From: Purshia tridentata
Lineage: Eukaryota > Streptophyta > Magnoliopsida > Rosales > Rosaceae
Assembly (NCBI GenBank): GCA_003254885.1
Contig: QANT01004024.1
Span: 1 to 64,000 of the forward strand
Length of the DNA: 64,000 bases
Reading direction: 5' to 3'
Shown here: in pieces, positions 11,157-22,519 of the stretch
Position numbering within the stretch: the stretch's first letter is position 1
How the letters are laid out: each line of letters opens with the position of its first letter
Program-made: the position numbers and the translations under genes
The notes under the pieces: model-generated
The model's input: only the letters and a program-made list of their open reading frames with translations
The model's database searches: none
Told to the model about the DNA's origin: nothing

Positions 11157-11275
11157 GGGAAATTGCCTCAAATAGCCCAAATAAATACCAAAATGACTTT
11201 TTTACACCCTACAAAAATTTTATGACTTTTCTAGCTTTTTGTCCAAAATGTGGATGAATATGCCCCCACCCCACC
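11157..11275 (+). mobile_element. Probable terminus of the Ulp1-bearing MULE
   Basis: GGGAAATTGCCTCAAATAG and the following 110 bases align by eye with the terminal repeat of the small MULE derivative at 20622 (GGGAAATCCCCATAAATAG.., with shared AAAATGACTTTTT and CAAAATG blocks). This marks the left edge of the element carrying the first Ulp1 gene. The matching right terminus and its 9-bp target duplication were not found. Confidence 0.45.
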
Positions 11276-11456
11276 CCACCCACTAACGTCCATCTCCACC
11301 TCTGTTAATCTACTCTATTCCTTCAGTATGCCCAAACCATTCCAGTTAACTTCTAAACCCAACCCCGTTATCTCCTCTAAACTGCAGTAACCTCCCATTA
11401 TTCCAGTTAACTTCCAAAGCAAACCGTAGCTTGTGTGACCTTGCGAACACTATGTA

Positions 11457-12350
11457 CAAACTAGAGGGGCGAGACAGAGAGATAGCAGTAACGAGGAAGA
11501 TCGACGTTGACATCAGAGCCGAGCGTTCGTGACGTTCTCCATCTCCCGTGCGCCAGAGGTCCATTGCCAGCTGAAGGCCACCATACCCAAAAGTGGGTCT
11601 GCTGATTTTTAGTGGGAAGGTCAGTTTTTTGAACTTTGTGGCTGTTGTTGTTGCCTTTGAGTTCGAGTTTTGGGTTGGGAGAGTGGATTTTTTGTGGAGA
11701 GTTCACTGGGACTCTCATGGTGAGCTGAGAGCGCCGAAAGCAAGAAAAGCAGGGATTAATGCAATTTCATAAGGGTAAAGGGTTTTGTCTTTTGGTGGTG
11801 ATCATTGTTGGGTTTTTTTTATTTGGGGATGATTTGTCAAAATAGCATATGAGAATTGATCTGGGTTTGGGTTTTTTCGCCCAGACCCCCTTAGCTTGTA
11901 TTCAAGTTTTATTTGAGGATTGTAGTGGCCTCTCTCACTCTCGGTTTTAGTGGTGGGTAGGCTACTGTGTTTGGGCCTTTGGCCTTCCTGTTTACCAAAA
12001 AAAAAAATTAGCATATGAGAATGAAAATCGTACAAATGTACAATTACAGTTAATGTAGAATCCGGTTTATCTTTTAGGATATAGTACAGGATTCGAACGA
12101 TGAAGAAAGCTAAAAAAATTGTGTTGTGAGGAAATTTCCAAATAATCCAATTCTGTCATCTTTCTTGAAGCTGTAGTTTATTTAGTTCTATTGTTGGCTT
12201 TCGGGACTGTCTTAGTTGTCTCACACTCATCAACATGATCACATTTGAGGGCATGAGATGCACTTATGCCCGACTATTAATGTGCTAGCAAGCTATGGAA
12301 TTCTGTGTCAACATATTGTCCCCTCTCTGTGTACACATTGTCTACTCATT
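11457..12350 (+). repeat. Left arm of a ~0.9-kb inverted repeat (5' noncoding of Ulp1 gene)
   Basis: This block matches 34563-33670 in reverse complement. In the stretch around 12125-12310 I counted about nine differences in 185 bases (about 95%). It is the promoter and leader side of the Ulp1 gene and includes the retroposon at 11857-12008 in both arms. Similarity drops sharply at the coding exon. Confidence 0.85.
11857..12008 (+). mobile_element. Short retroposon with poly(A) tail (left arm)
   Basis: A 152-bp insert ending in an A-run and flanked by 14-bp direct repeats TAGCATATGAGAAT (11843-11856 and 12009-12022). This is the signature of target-primed retrotransposition by a SINE or a 5'-truncated LINE. 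No coding. The same insert with the same flanks is present in the right arm (34016-34167). Confidence 0.8.
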
Positions 12351-12430
12351 GTCCACGCATTGTCCACATATCTTCTACCCATTGTTTACCTATTGTTTAC
12401 ACATTGTCTGCAAATACTCAGAAAGTTTTT
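12300..12430 (+). repeat. TGTCCAC/TGTCTAC motif array
   Basis: Roughly nine copies of (A)TTGTCYAC spaced by 11-13 bases, in the probable intron just before the first Ulp1 exon. The equivalent position in the right arm (33640-33720) has the same motif, differently arranged. Confidence 0.75.
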
Positions 12431-14699
12431 GAATTTTTTGTCCACAATTTTTTTACAAATTGGCTACACCATATCTGTAAAGTAATGTTTGTCCACACCT
12501 TTTCAGAAAATGTTGGGTGGGTCAAAATACGAATTGAAGTGCAAATGCCCTCCACACTCTGCTAGGATTAATTGTCAGTCACTGCTCACCAAGGGCATCC
12601 GAAAATTAAGGGACAGGTTCACAGCTGAAGAAAAAGATAGATTCCGAGGCAGTTGTTTTGGCCACTTCCTTGCTCTTGAGGACCGGTTTACATTCAGTGC
12701 ACCACTTGTGCACCAACTGCTGCTTCGGCAGGCGCATTGCGAAGATGACCACGGCGGTGGCATGGTCATGATGCTGTCGAACCGGCATGTTGTGCGGTTT
12801 GGGAAGAGAGAGTTTGCCCTTATAACGGGGCTTTGTTTTGGGCCGCAACCGGAAATAGACTTCAAGAATTACCCAACAGTGGAAGAGATGAACGAAGCCT
12901 GTCATCTGAAGGCAACATATTTCCCCAACCAAAAGGCTGTGACTAGGAATGAGCTAGATGTGGTGTTTCATTCCTGCTAGGACAGCGAGGATAGATATAG
13001 GTTCAGGCTGCTCTATTTTTTAAACTTTGTCTTAGTGGGAAAACAGAAGAGCAACATCATCGACCTCTGGTTCCTAAAGTTTGTTGAGAACGTGGAAGAT
13101 TTTTGTAATTTCCCTTGGGGTACAGTTTCTTATGGTTCGACGATGGAGGCTTTTAGACTTCTAAATTTCCAATATAGGTAGGAAAGGGCTGAGCATGAAG
13201 GGAAAAAATCGATTGATTACAAACTGACTGGCTTCCCTTTAGCACTGCAAGTAACGAGTTAGTACATTTACTTGTTTTTGCTGCATGGTCTGATTGTGCT
13301 GTATTGTAAAATTGTCGAACATGCTCTGATACCACTGGTGTTTTATCTCCTAGGTCTGGGCTTATGAATGTCTTCCCAGCTTGTCCTCCGCCGGTGATGC
13401 TATTAGGGTTTCAAGTGACGCTCTTCCTCGCATTTTGCGGTGGCGGAACTCTGGTGGCATGTCCTTTAAGCAGCTGATGATCAGTGTGCTTATATTTGAT
13501 GAGGTAAGCTATAACACACGTGCACCTCACAGCCTATACTTTAATGTCAGAAAATGAAGCTAACTCGGTATTTGTTTGGTTTGCAACTATTTATTATTAT
13601 ACCTACGGTTGGTTGATTTGTCGTACTTGGTAACGGTTTTGGTTTCAATCAATTATTACATGCTTCTGTTTTCATTTAGGTTTTTAATCGATCTGATTTA
13701 TTTTTTTGGGAGTCGTATGATCGAAAAATTTGCCTATTATGATAAATTTAGAGACTACACTGCCTAATAGTAAAATAAATCTTTAATCAATGTGCAATTG
13801 GCTCTAATCTTACTTGGTAAGTTGCTTATATCGCACCCAAGGGTGGGTTAATCAATTTTTTGGCTCAACGTTGCTGACCACTCAAAGAATCAGATTAATT
13901 GAATGAATGAGTTTGTTCCCTGCGAATGGAATCTATATTAATGAATTGGCCTAAACAGTAATTAAGGCTATTTTGGTTTTGGAATATTGATTTATATCAA
14001 TTTTGCTTATATAATGCCATATAGCAGATACAATTTGTGTATATATACATAGTTTGATGGTGCAGTGACAAATGAAGTGTCGAAACTTTTGCTCTTGTTT
14101 GACGACACATTGTCTGCACTCTGTCCACAGTTTGTCCTCGTCCACACACTTTATAAAATGGTAGCACCTCCCTTCTGATGGACTGATTGCTTGCATGTGT
14201 CTGTTTGAACATGCTGCAGTTTATCCAAAACACGTGAATATAATTTTTTCTTGCTGGGTTGCAACTTTCATATGCTTGATTGCCAGATAAGGAAGCTAAT
14301 GCGGTGTTCTTTGGGTTTGTAGGAAGACTTGGACCTGCATGTGATTGAGCCCTTAGCACAGGAGAAGTCTGCTGCATATTGGGATTGGCGATGGAATGAG
14401 CTTGACCTTGAAGAGCAAAGGTTGAATGCTGAAAACAACGAAGCAGTCGGTGGAACAACGTCCACTGCCAATTCTTCGCACCCTACGGTCCCTAACCAGC
14501 CGCGAGACTCCACTCTTATAAGCCTGCATTTCTATATATTTAGTGAAATCACCCTGTGAATTTGAAATTCAGGGGCTGAATATGGCTAGAGTGTTTTGTT
14601 ACTGATTAGGCTATCATTTCAACTTTCCTGGATTAACCCTTTCAGGTTTCCATTTTAAAGCACTGAATTTCACAGTTTATAATCTTTCACACTATGCTT

Positions 14700-14850
14700 G
14701 TTTACAAGCGGTGGACACGTGATGTAGAAAGAGTAGATAAATGGTGGACACATTATATGGCTTTTCTGGCTACTCCTTCTGGCTTGTCCATGATGTGTCT
14801 GCTGCCTGTACACTAGTTGGCGTTGTCTATAGGTTTTGAAAAGTTTATTG
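14700..14850. repeat. GTGGACA/TGTCCA hairpin-like island in intron 3
   Basis: GTGGACAC twice on the left side, TGTCCATG/TGTCTGC/TGTAC on the right side: a loose inverted repeat of the motif found throughout the MULE province. Confidence 0.55.
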
Positions 14851-16239
14851 TTTATCGTTTTAACTGACTTGACGGGTTAATTGCTTTCCTAGGTCGCGAT
14901 GATGGAGGCATTTTCTGAAAGGTTTCAAAGAGACCTCGTGCAAGTGAGGAATGAAGTGATGGCCGAGGTGAAGGCTGAAATGCAAGAGGTGAAAGGTTTA
15001 TTGGATGAGGTCAAGCGCATGTTGGCACCTCGAGCCAGGGCCCAGTCTGAAGAACCTCGAATTCCCGGGGAGGCCCCACATGGGAATCCCACTATAGGCT
15101 GCTCAACCGATGAGCCAGTGCACACTTGCAATGAAGAAGATGACGGTCCACTAGGTTCTGAAGACTTTGGACTCCACAACTTAGCAGGAGCAAACACCAT
15201 CCCCGGTCCCTCCCTCCCCACTAAAGAAGTGAAGCGGGATAATGTCATGGTTCCTATTGACGAGTCCATAGCCGATCCCATGGAGGAGGTTGCCACCATA
15301 GCAAAATCATATGTGGCAGCAGATGAGGCCCAAGAACTCCTGCTTATATGTTGCAACACTACTGTAGCAGATGTTCCCCTTGCAATTTGTGATGATAACT
15401 ATGTTGATGTTTACCAACAAATCTGCCAAGTGGTTGGGAAGTGGAAAGACGATCCTGCAGGTACAGCATCCTCTGAGCACGAGGAGGAGGAGGGTGGCCC
15501 AGGTGGCGATGATTCTATTGGCATCACTAGTTGCTCAAATGTTGCGTCAACAGATTCGACAAGCATGGCCGTTGGGGGTCGCAGCCTTAAAACTAAGAAG
15601 CGATCCAATAAATTGAAGTCGCCTTTTATTGATACTTCCAAGAAGCGGAAGACGGGGCATGAGCCAGTGAAGCTTAGTCCTCCTAGTCAATACGAGGCTT
15701 TGGGTATCATCAATGACTTCCTCACCTTCCTTCATTATTGGGATGCAAACCCCAGGTATCCATTTGCAACACCCCTTCTCCCTTTCATTTGAAAGATATG
15801 ATGCATATGCATATTTTATTCAGTGCTTGGTTCGTGTTATACTTGTTTTAGTGAGACGCTGCACGTTGGCAACGGTCTGAATGTCTACCGGAAGTTCATG
15901 CATCACCTCCTCACTCCTGCATCGTGGATTGGCACAGACGTAAGCTAACGTTATTAATTTTTTTTAAAATCTCATTGTACTTAACAAATTACATATAATT
16001 AAATTAAATTCTGATCCTAATATGCCTCACTGTTTGGAAATGTGGTGTAAATAGTGTGTTGCAGCACATAGAAACAGCATTGTTACTACTACGGAGGTGG
16101 CAGTTGGATCACCCGGACGTTTTTGGTATGAGGTGGACGACCATTGACTGTGTTTTCCCAGTAAGCATCCGTACGTATTGAGTGTCAATATTTGAATATT
16201 ATGTCTACAACGTCCTTGTCTAGATACGTACTCGAGCAT

Positions 16240-16510
16240 TTTTGGAAATTAATAAATAATGGACAAATGATGGACAGCATGTGGACACAAAAGATGTGTT
16301 TTTCAACTTTTGATTTGTGGCTGTCCATCCCTGTCCACTTTTTGTCCAATTTAGTCCATCTTTTGTCCCACTGTCTGGAAATTGTTGTCCACCCTATGTC
16401 CACTTGCTGGCTGCTTTTTGTCCACCTATGTTCACAAGTTGTTTTAACAAGTTTGTGTCCACAGTTTGTTCGTTATTTGTTCACCATTTGTCTATCTTCT
16501 GCAAGTGTTT
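16240..16510. repeat. TGTCCAC-rich island in intron 6
   Basis: GGACAAATGATGGACA and GTGGACAC at 16260-16290 face about ten TGTCCA/TGTTCA motifs at 16320-16500. It is the densest single island and lies between exons 6 and 7 of the left Ulp1 gene. Confidence 0.65.
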
Positions 16511-17574
16511 AAAAATGAGATGTCTACACTTCAGAAAATTTCATTATCTCTATATGTTAACTGGTGGCTGCAGAGTGTGCGTATTATTGTAAATTCTAGT
16601 GAGTTTAGGCAAACAAGGCAAACCATAGGCATCTTTGGTATAAACCACGTTGCAAGCCCTCAGCTACTCTTGTAAATTGTATCCATTCTGCTGCCGCGTA
16701 GAGGCAAGTCGTAGTTGATCTTGTAATGTCTTGTTATATGCATGGCCATACTGGTGCAAGTCGACGTTGCCTATCTGTTGTCTGCACGTTGGCTGTACAT
16801 TTGCACTTGCATGTTTATAGTCACTGCATGGCTTAGGTGAGTGAATTGTGTGCTTATGGAAAAATGTAGCTGCATAATATGTCGTTTCCTACTCTTGTAG
16901 CACCTCGTGACTATGTTGTTCGCACCTTCCAAAGCCCAACGGACAAGGGCAGCAAAATCAAAACCGTCAGCAATTCCCATCGGCTTGCTCCACTTTGTGG
17001 CTGGCTCGATCCCATACGGTCCGCCATGGTTTGGGCTGGACAAGGTCTTCTGTCCACTAAATATCTCTGAGAAACATTGGTGTGCTACGGCCATTGACCT
17101 CCTGACTCGTAGACTATATGTGTACAATTCGAATGTCGAGCTCCATGCAGATCGCAAAATAGAGAATGCATTACGGCCTCTGTCTACATTGCTACCAGCC
17201 ATTCTTAGATAGGCTAGGTTCCATGCTCGCCGTCCTGAGTTGGTTTGTGATGGGGAGCCATGGCCCGTGGAACGCATGGCCAGTGTTCCTCAACAGATGA
17301 GCGGGTGAGCATGCCATTAATGCATTCAATTATTATGTTTGCGTTTAACATGCATGTGTATTACTTCCTGTGGCTGGCCTCCGGTTTAACGTATGCATTT
17401 AAAAATTGTTTTGGGCCTTCTCATTTCAGGGGCGACTGTTGGATCTTTACCGTGAAGTTTATTGAGTTCTTATCTGTTGGCAAGCCTCTTGATGGGTGTA
17501 CACAGTTAAACATTGGTTGGTTCCGGCTCAGCTTAGCTTTGGACATGTATGCTTGCAGGGGTGACAATGTATAG

Positions 17575-18957
17575 ACTGCTGTCGCTAGTGGATGATGACT
17601 GTCTCTTGTGCAAACTAGACTTTTTGTAGAATAGTGTACTGTACATGCACTTTGGCAAAACACTTTGTGATTATGACCATTTCAGCAGGGTCGTGTCGTC
17701 AACGTAATTGCGAGTGACAGTAAGCCGATACCACCTTTTGTACATGCACGGCATAGGTGATTGGGGTCTACCCGCATTCTTTTTAAATTGCAAAGGAACG
17801 TTAGTTATAACAAAACTCATTGAGGAGCATATAGGTATTGAGAAGTAGAGTGAATGTATCCTTAAATCAAGAATACAGTGTTTCGCATTTTCAAGCACTC
17901 CTATGTCCTCTCCTAGGTGGTTGAATCAATTCCCAAACCCTTGCATAGCGTTTTTGGTTAAGTAAATAACTTTTAACTACAGTTAGGACTAAAGACTAAT
18001 CAAATGTAAGGGACAATCTCCCTGGGTGTCAAACAATCACGACCAATTTTTTGAAGTTTAAGGACGCAAACAAAAAGTGAACAAGGTCCAGACAATACGT
18101 GAACACCAAAAATAAAAACTGACTGCAACACATCAAAAACTGCTGCATTTTGTATATGCACCTTGCCCACATTGGCTATGGGATCATTGTCATGGGAAGC
18201 TTATTATTTGTAGTCAGCAATGTTGTGTTTGCAGTTGGAAACTGGTAAGGCCAAATTTTTTGTGGCTTCAGTGAATCACATATTCAGTGAATCGCAATGG
18301 GTTCATTGCGAGTTGAAATGTGACGGGAAATTTTTGCATAATGAGTTTATGCTGATTGAATAACCAATTAGTTTGCAAACGACGGACAAAAAGGAGACAA
18401 AGGGCGGACAAATTGTTGACACTGGTTTTGTCAACAATGGGTTGCTGTCCATGCTTTTTTTTGTCCATTTTCTATCCGCCTTTTGGCACCCTTAGTCAAA
18501 ATTTTCATTCAACAAGTTTGTCAATCAGATTCTTAAAATTATGCGAACCATAGAGAACATGTCCACACAATGCCATTAACAATTGCAGCCACTTTTGCAT
18601 TCCTGTATCTCACTTTCTGTACTCATTTTCCACGTTTTTGTCAGTCGTCTAGACGAGGAAATCCCAGCATATATACATATATGAAGCGAAAGTTTTATAC
18701 TTAACAGCACGTACAATATCAACCTACATACTAACATCTGCGTCATTGCAAACTAATAGGAACACAAGTTTGCCAATTCTACACGCCAAAGGCATTCCCG
18801 CAGATGCGCAAAATAACACAAACATATATCGCATTCGCAAAACTTACCCAGACCCTTAGCAAGTCCACACTCCCGCATACATCTTCACACAATGCGTGAT
18901 GGTCATGGATGCCCACTGTTGCCGCCCAACTTTGAACTTGCCAGGTGGGGGATAATG
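17575..18957. other. Spacer between Ulp1 gene and unrecognised gene
   Basis: No supported coding region. It contains motif islands at about 18050-18160 (GTGAACA.., GGACAA) and a clear fold-back at 18360-18490 (GACGGACAAAAAGGAGACAA against TTTTTGTCCATTTTCTATCC). The 3' ends of the two convergent genes face each other here. Confidence 0.5.
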
Positions 18958-20393
18958 TGCTACCATTGACCCTGTGGTACAGACACCTCCATGTATTCTC
19001 TGAAGAGCTCAAATCCTTTCATAAAGTGTGTGTGTTTGAAGGCCCCGAATTCTGCTGAATGCACAAACATGTTTACAGTCTCCGAGGTATCGGCTGCTAT
19101 CTTTGCCTCAACAGCATGAATCTTCTGCTTCCGCGATTGTATTTTTTCAACCCGAATCTCGTGCCCGCCCTCCTTGACATTTTCGTCCATCTCGACATGC
19201 ATCCTCTCGACCTTCGCCTCTCGCAGGTCAAGCTCTAGGTGTCCCACTCACGTGCTCCAATACGTGGTCCTCTCGCGATACCATTCTAGGGGCTCCCGGT
19301 TGCCATTTGCGGGACGATTGGCCCGACCTCGCAGGATTATCCGCCATGGTCGTAGGATTGGGAGCTCAACGATGTTTGGCTTGGTGGATGTGAAATTTGT
19401 TTCACCTACTTGCAACTTCAGATTTTTGAGGGGAATACATACCAGGCTTACCTACATCTGACAAAATAACACAAAAACACCCACAATATACAACGTTCAC
19501 TTGCAAGACGGTCACAAAAGGTATCATATAGGGCGTGTGGGCCCAGAAGCACAATCACATTCCTGGCAGAGGCCCACGGTCTCCTTGCACCATTCTTTGG
19601 GCAGTGGACAGAGTATAGCATCCCACAATTGGGCAGACTCGGGCTGCACAATCTTCACATAATCCCTGCACGGACACAAACGGGGAACATCCCACATGTG
19701 ATGATAAGAAACACTGCTGCATTATTTCACACCTCAAGTGAACTAGTGTTAATTTACAAATAATCATGCTGCTAAGAGGCTTTAAATTTTCAAACGTCGA
19801 CATAAAATATACGGTACATGCATTGGGTCCGTCCTTGCTTACCTGAAGAATGTGAACCCATGTTGAAACTCCCCATCCAGCATGGCCTTGCACTGCGACG
19901 ATTGCTGGAAGTCTGAAACAGCGACCTCTTTGCACGTCTGCTCCCGCTTTCTAGCATTGTGCAGCAGCCGTCCCAGATCAAAATACTGTATGAACACCCT
20001 GTTGCACTCCACATCGCGACGTTGTGTCCCCGTTGTGACTGCATCTATTGTGGCGCGAATTTCCTCGACCTCACATTCCAGCGCAGCCGCCCAACCACTC
20101 CACCACGTGGCCCTCTCCTAGTACCATGCGACTTCATCGTTCACGCAATCACCCCGACCTGGTGCACCGTTGTCATCCGAGCTTTTATCCGTGATAAACA
20201 CATGGTTGGATGAACCAGCTGATGGAGGGCTGCCTTGGCGGGAATGAGATGGTGGATCCCACAATGGAAGAAAGTTGCCGGATGGGGATTGCGGGCTGGA
20301 GGGGGTTGAGGGCTCAAGGGGGATTGGGGGATTGGGGAGGAGATGGGTAAAGGGAGTCAACCATGCTCTCCAATGGGGATGGTTAGTAAACAC
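18958..20393 (-). pseudogene. Unrecognised coiled-coil gene of the MULE province
   Basis: I do not recognise this protein. A first exon (about 20393-19843) encodes a Pro/Ser-rich start then a charged segment (ALECEVEEIRATIDAVT, QYFDLGRLLHNARKREQ). It ends at a clean donor, FTFFR|GTAAGC. A second exon starts at 19665 after TGCAG, in matching phase 2 (DYVKIVQPESAQLWDAIL). A last exon (about 19320-18958) encodes a highly charged coiled coil (REAKVERMHVEMDENVKEGG) and ends PQGQW-stop. The words WY.ERATWW (near 20115) and WYRERTTYW (near 19270) open the first and last coiled segments, which suggests an internal duplication. Stops interrupt it (for instance just after WY near 20116). It lies between the Ulp1 gene and the transposase gene and points the same way as the transposase, so it may be an accessory gene of the element or captured host sequence. 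Confidence 0.45.
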
Positions 20394-20621
20394 AAGTTGA
20401 CTGGAGGGGGTTAAGAGAACTGATAAGCTCTTTAGACAAACAGATAACGGAGATCTTTAGACCATCCACCATTTCGTCTAAACTCAGTAAACCATTTTTT
20501 ATTACTCACTTTAAAGAATGCAGATTGCTGTCAAGTCAAGTGAACTGTGACTGGTGCAGCAGTTAGTGCGTACAGAGCATAATGGGACCAAACTCTCAAT
20601 TAGCAAACACGCAAGTTCCAT

Positions 20622-21142
20622 GGGAAATCCCCATAAATAGTTGGGGTTAATTTAAAAATGACTTTTTAGACTATCCAAAAATTTTTGGCCTTTTTTAACT
20701 CTTTGACTCAAAATGGGACAAACATACCCTCACTCCTTACAAGGCCTATACAAATGGTATACAAACAATGGATATGTGGAGACAAACCAAGGATAGTATA
20801 GTCTTGTAACACAAGTTAACGTGTCCACCATTTATCTATTGCCTGTACACCATTTGTACAGGCCTTATAAACAGGCAGTACAAATAGACCCAGCTTTTTC
20901 AAGTACACATGGTGTACAAACAGTAGACAAGCTGTGGACAAACCTGTGACAGTATAGTCCTGCAGCACGAGTTCATGTGTCCACCATTTGTCTACTGCCT
21001 GTACACCATTTGTATAGGCCTTGTAATGTTGTAAGGGTATTTTGTCTCATTTTGTGCCAAAGAGTTAAAAAAGTCCAAACGTGTTTGGATACTCTAAAAA
21101 AGTCATTTTTAAATTAATTTGGTCTAGTTGTGGAAATTTCCC
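20622..21142. mobile_element. Non-autonomous MULE (MITE-like), 521 bp
   Basis: Ends GGGAAATCCCC and GTGGAAATTTCCC form long terminal inverted repeats. The first ~110 bases pair with the last ~110, sharing TTAATTTAAAAATGACTTTTT and TTAACTCTTTG blocks. A 9-bp target duplication flanks it with one mismatch (AAGTTCCAT 20613-20621; AACTTCCAT 21143-21151), the Mutator hallmark. The interior is a set of GTGGACA / TGTCCACC and TGTACACC motifs. Non-coding. Its termini resemble the probable terminus at 11157. Confidence 0.85.
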
Positions 21143-21160
21143 AACTTCCATCATATACTA

Positions 21161-21572
21161 TAAGTCAATCCCAGAAATAGAAAAAATTCATTTTAAAATG
21201 ACTTGTTTAGACCTTCGGGTTTTTTGACTTTTTTTGCTCTTTGGCACAAAATAACACAAAAATACTGCCATCCCATTCCAAGGCCTGTACAAATGGTGTT
21301 CAAACAGTGGACAGATTGTCGACAAACCACGACCAGTAGTCCGGCAGCACAAGTCACTGTGTCCACCATCCCTGTCCACGGCCTGTCCTGCAACACGAGT
21401 GAACCTGTCCAACATTTGTCCACTGCCTGCACACCATTTGTAAAGGCCTTATAATGGAGTGGGGGTAGTTTTGTCCTATTTTGTGCGAAAGAGCAAAAAA
21501 AATCAAACAAATGTTTCGATGGTCTAAACAACAGTTAATTTGAATTTAATTTGGTCCATTTCTCAGAATTTC
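21161..21572. mobile_element. Second non-autonomous MULE, more degraded
   Basis: Subterminal arms CTTTGGCACAAAATA and GTGCGAAAGAGCA, with the GTTTAGACC/GGTCTAAAC blocks, mirror each other, and the centre has the same GTGGACA/TGTCCAC motifs as its neighbour. Possible 9-bp flanks CATATACTA (21152-21160) and CATATACAG (21573-21581) match at seven positions. The outermost bases no longer pair, so the exact ends are uncertain. Confidence 0.5.
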
Positions 21573-21581
21573 CATATACAG

Positions 21582-22519
21582 TTAATGTCCGTAACATCTA
21601 AGTTACGACAAAAGCAACCGTGAGAACGGGTAAAAGGAAAATTAGTAAGTAACTTCGAATTTCATTGAAATCACAAACGTAACTGTGTGAAGGCATTTGT
21701 TATCACATGTTATTTCACCGCAAGACACTTACAAACACCATTCAAATTGAAGAAGACTGCTATGGCAACCCATGCATACACTTGTACATGTACATAGACT
21801 GCTTGTACTTACATACCTACAGTCCAGGCCACAAAATGTATGGATCAACATGTCATGACACTCGTAAATGTGACTGGGATGTAATGACATGTTCCCAAGG
21901 CGGTTGACCGTAAATTTAGAAGTTGGCAGTCGCAGACAGCTAGTAGACAAAGTCCGGCCAATGTGTTGTACCAAGTTTTTCGCGTGTCCATGTATTGTCA
22001 GCATGGACTGGAGACTGGGAATGCCTCTGTTACAAACTTACTTGTACATGTTTGGCAATGCAATGGCAGCTATTTGTTCACTCCATGAATCCAGACATGA
22101 CCAACTATGTATACAAAGTGGCCACGCCATGTCACCCGTATGTCCACCGTCTATCCACACCTGCCGTTCTTCACAGTAATGCGTATATTGAATTATGTAA
22201 ACAATTATACGGTGGACAGATGGTCAAATACCAAGCCAACATGATAGACATGAGTAAACATTATGCAGCATAAATTATGCAGATCGTACAAATAAATAAT
22301 GACAATGTCAGCCAGGGAATGTGAGTTATTGCGTAGATATGGACAAAGTACCCACACAATTTAATACCACAGATTGCAATGGATTGTTCAAGGTATAAAG
22401 GCTGGGCACAATATGAATGCCAACACAGTAAATGAGCACGACATATTGGCTGAGTATACGTATGTTAGGGAGTTAACAAACCACAGACAGGCCTTTGAAG
22501 GGCGGTACAAGGAGGGCGT
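21582..22519. other. Spacer 3' of the transposase gene
   Basis: No coding region supported. Scattered TGTCCA, GTACATG and GTGGACA words (for example 21985, 22140, 22212). It is bounded by the stop of the transposase reading at 22522-22520. Confidence 0.4.

Larger units (their letters stand above)
12510..17574 (+). pseudogene. DUF1985 / Ulp1-like C48 protease gene carried by a MULE (left copy)
   Basis: Exons inferred from GT..AG borders and from the inverted copy: 12510-13250, 13354-13503, 14323-~14517, 14893-15755, 15852-15939, 16065-16160, 16901-17304, 17430-17574. Exon 1 encodes a DUF1985 domain (FRGSCFGHF, VRFGKREFALITGL). Exon 4 has a coiled coil (AFSERFQRDLVQVRNEV..), an acidic linker and basic patches (KTKKRSNKLK, SKKRKTG) that look nuclear. 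Exons 7-8 are the Ulp1 fold, with VFCPLNISEKHW (catalytic His) and GDCWIFTVKFIE (catalytic Cys), but the Asp of VYDS is Asn here (VYNSN). In-frame stops occur at 12978-12980, near 13180 and near 17210, and the exon 3 donor is lost, so it is inactive. The family deconjugates SUMO-like modifiers; plant MULEs carry such genes as cargo of unknown benefit. The ATG follows a TTTTCAG acceptor, implying an upstream noncoding exon. Confidence 0.8.

Noticed and set aside
14925-15359. 144-codon minus-strand frame.
   Set aside because: Shadow of exon 4 of the left Ulp1 gene on the opposite strand.
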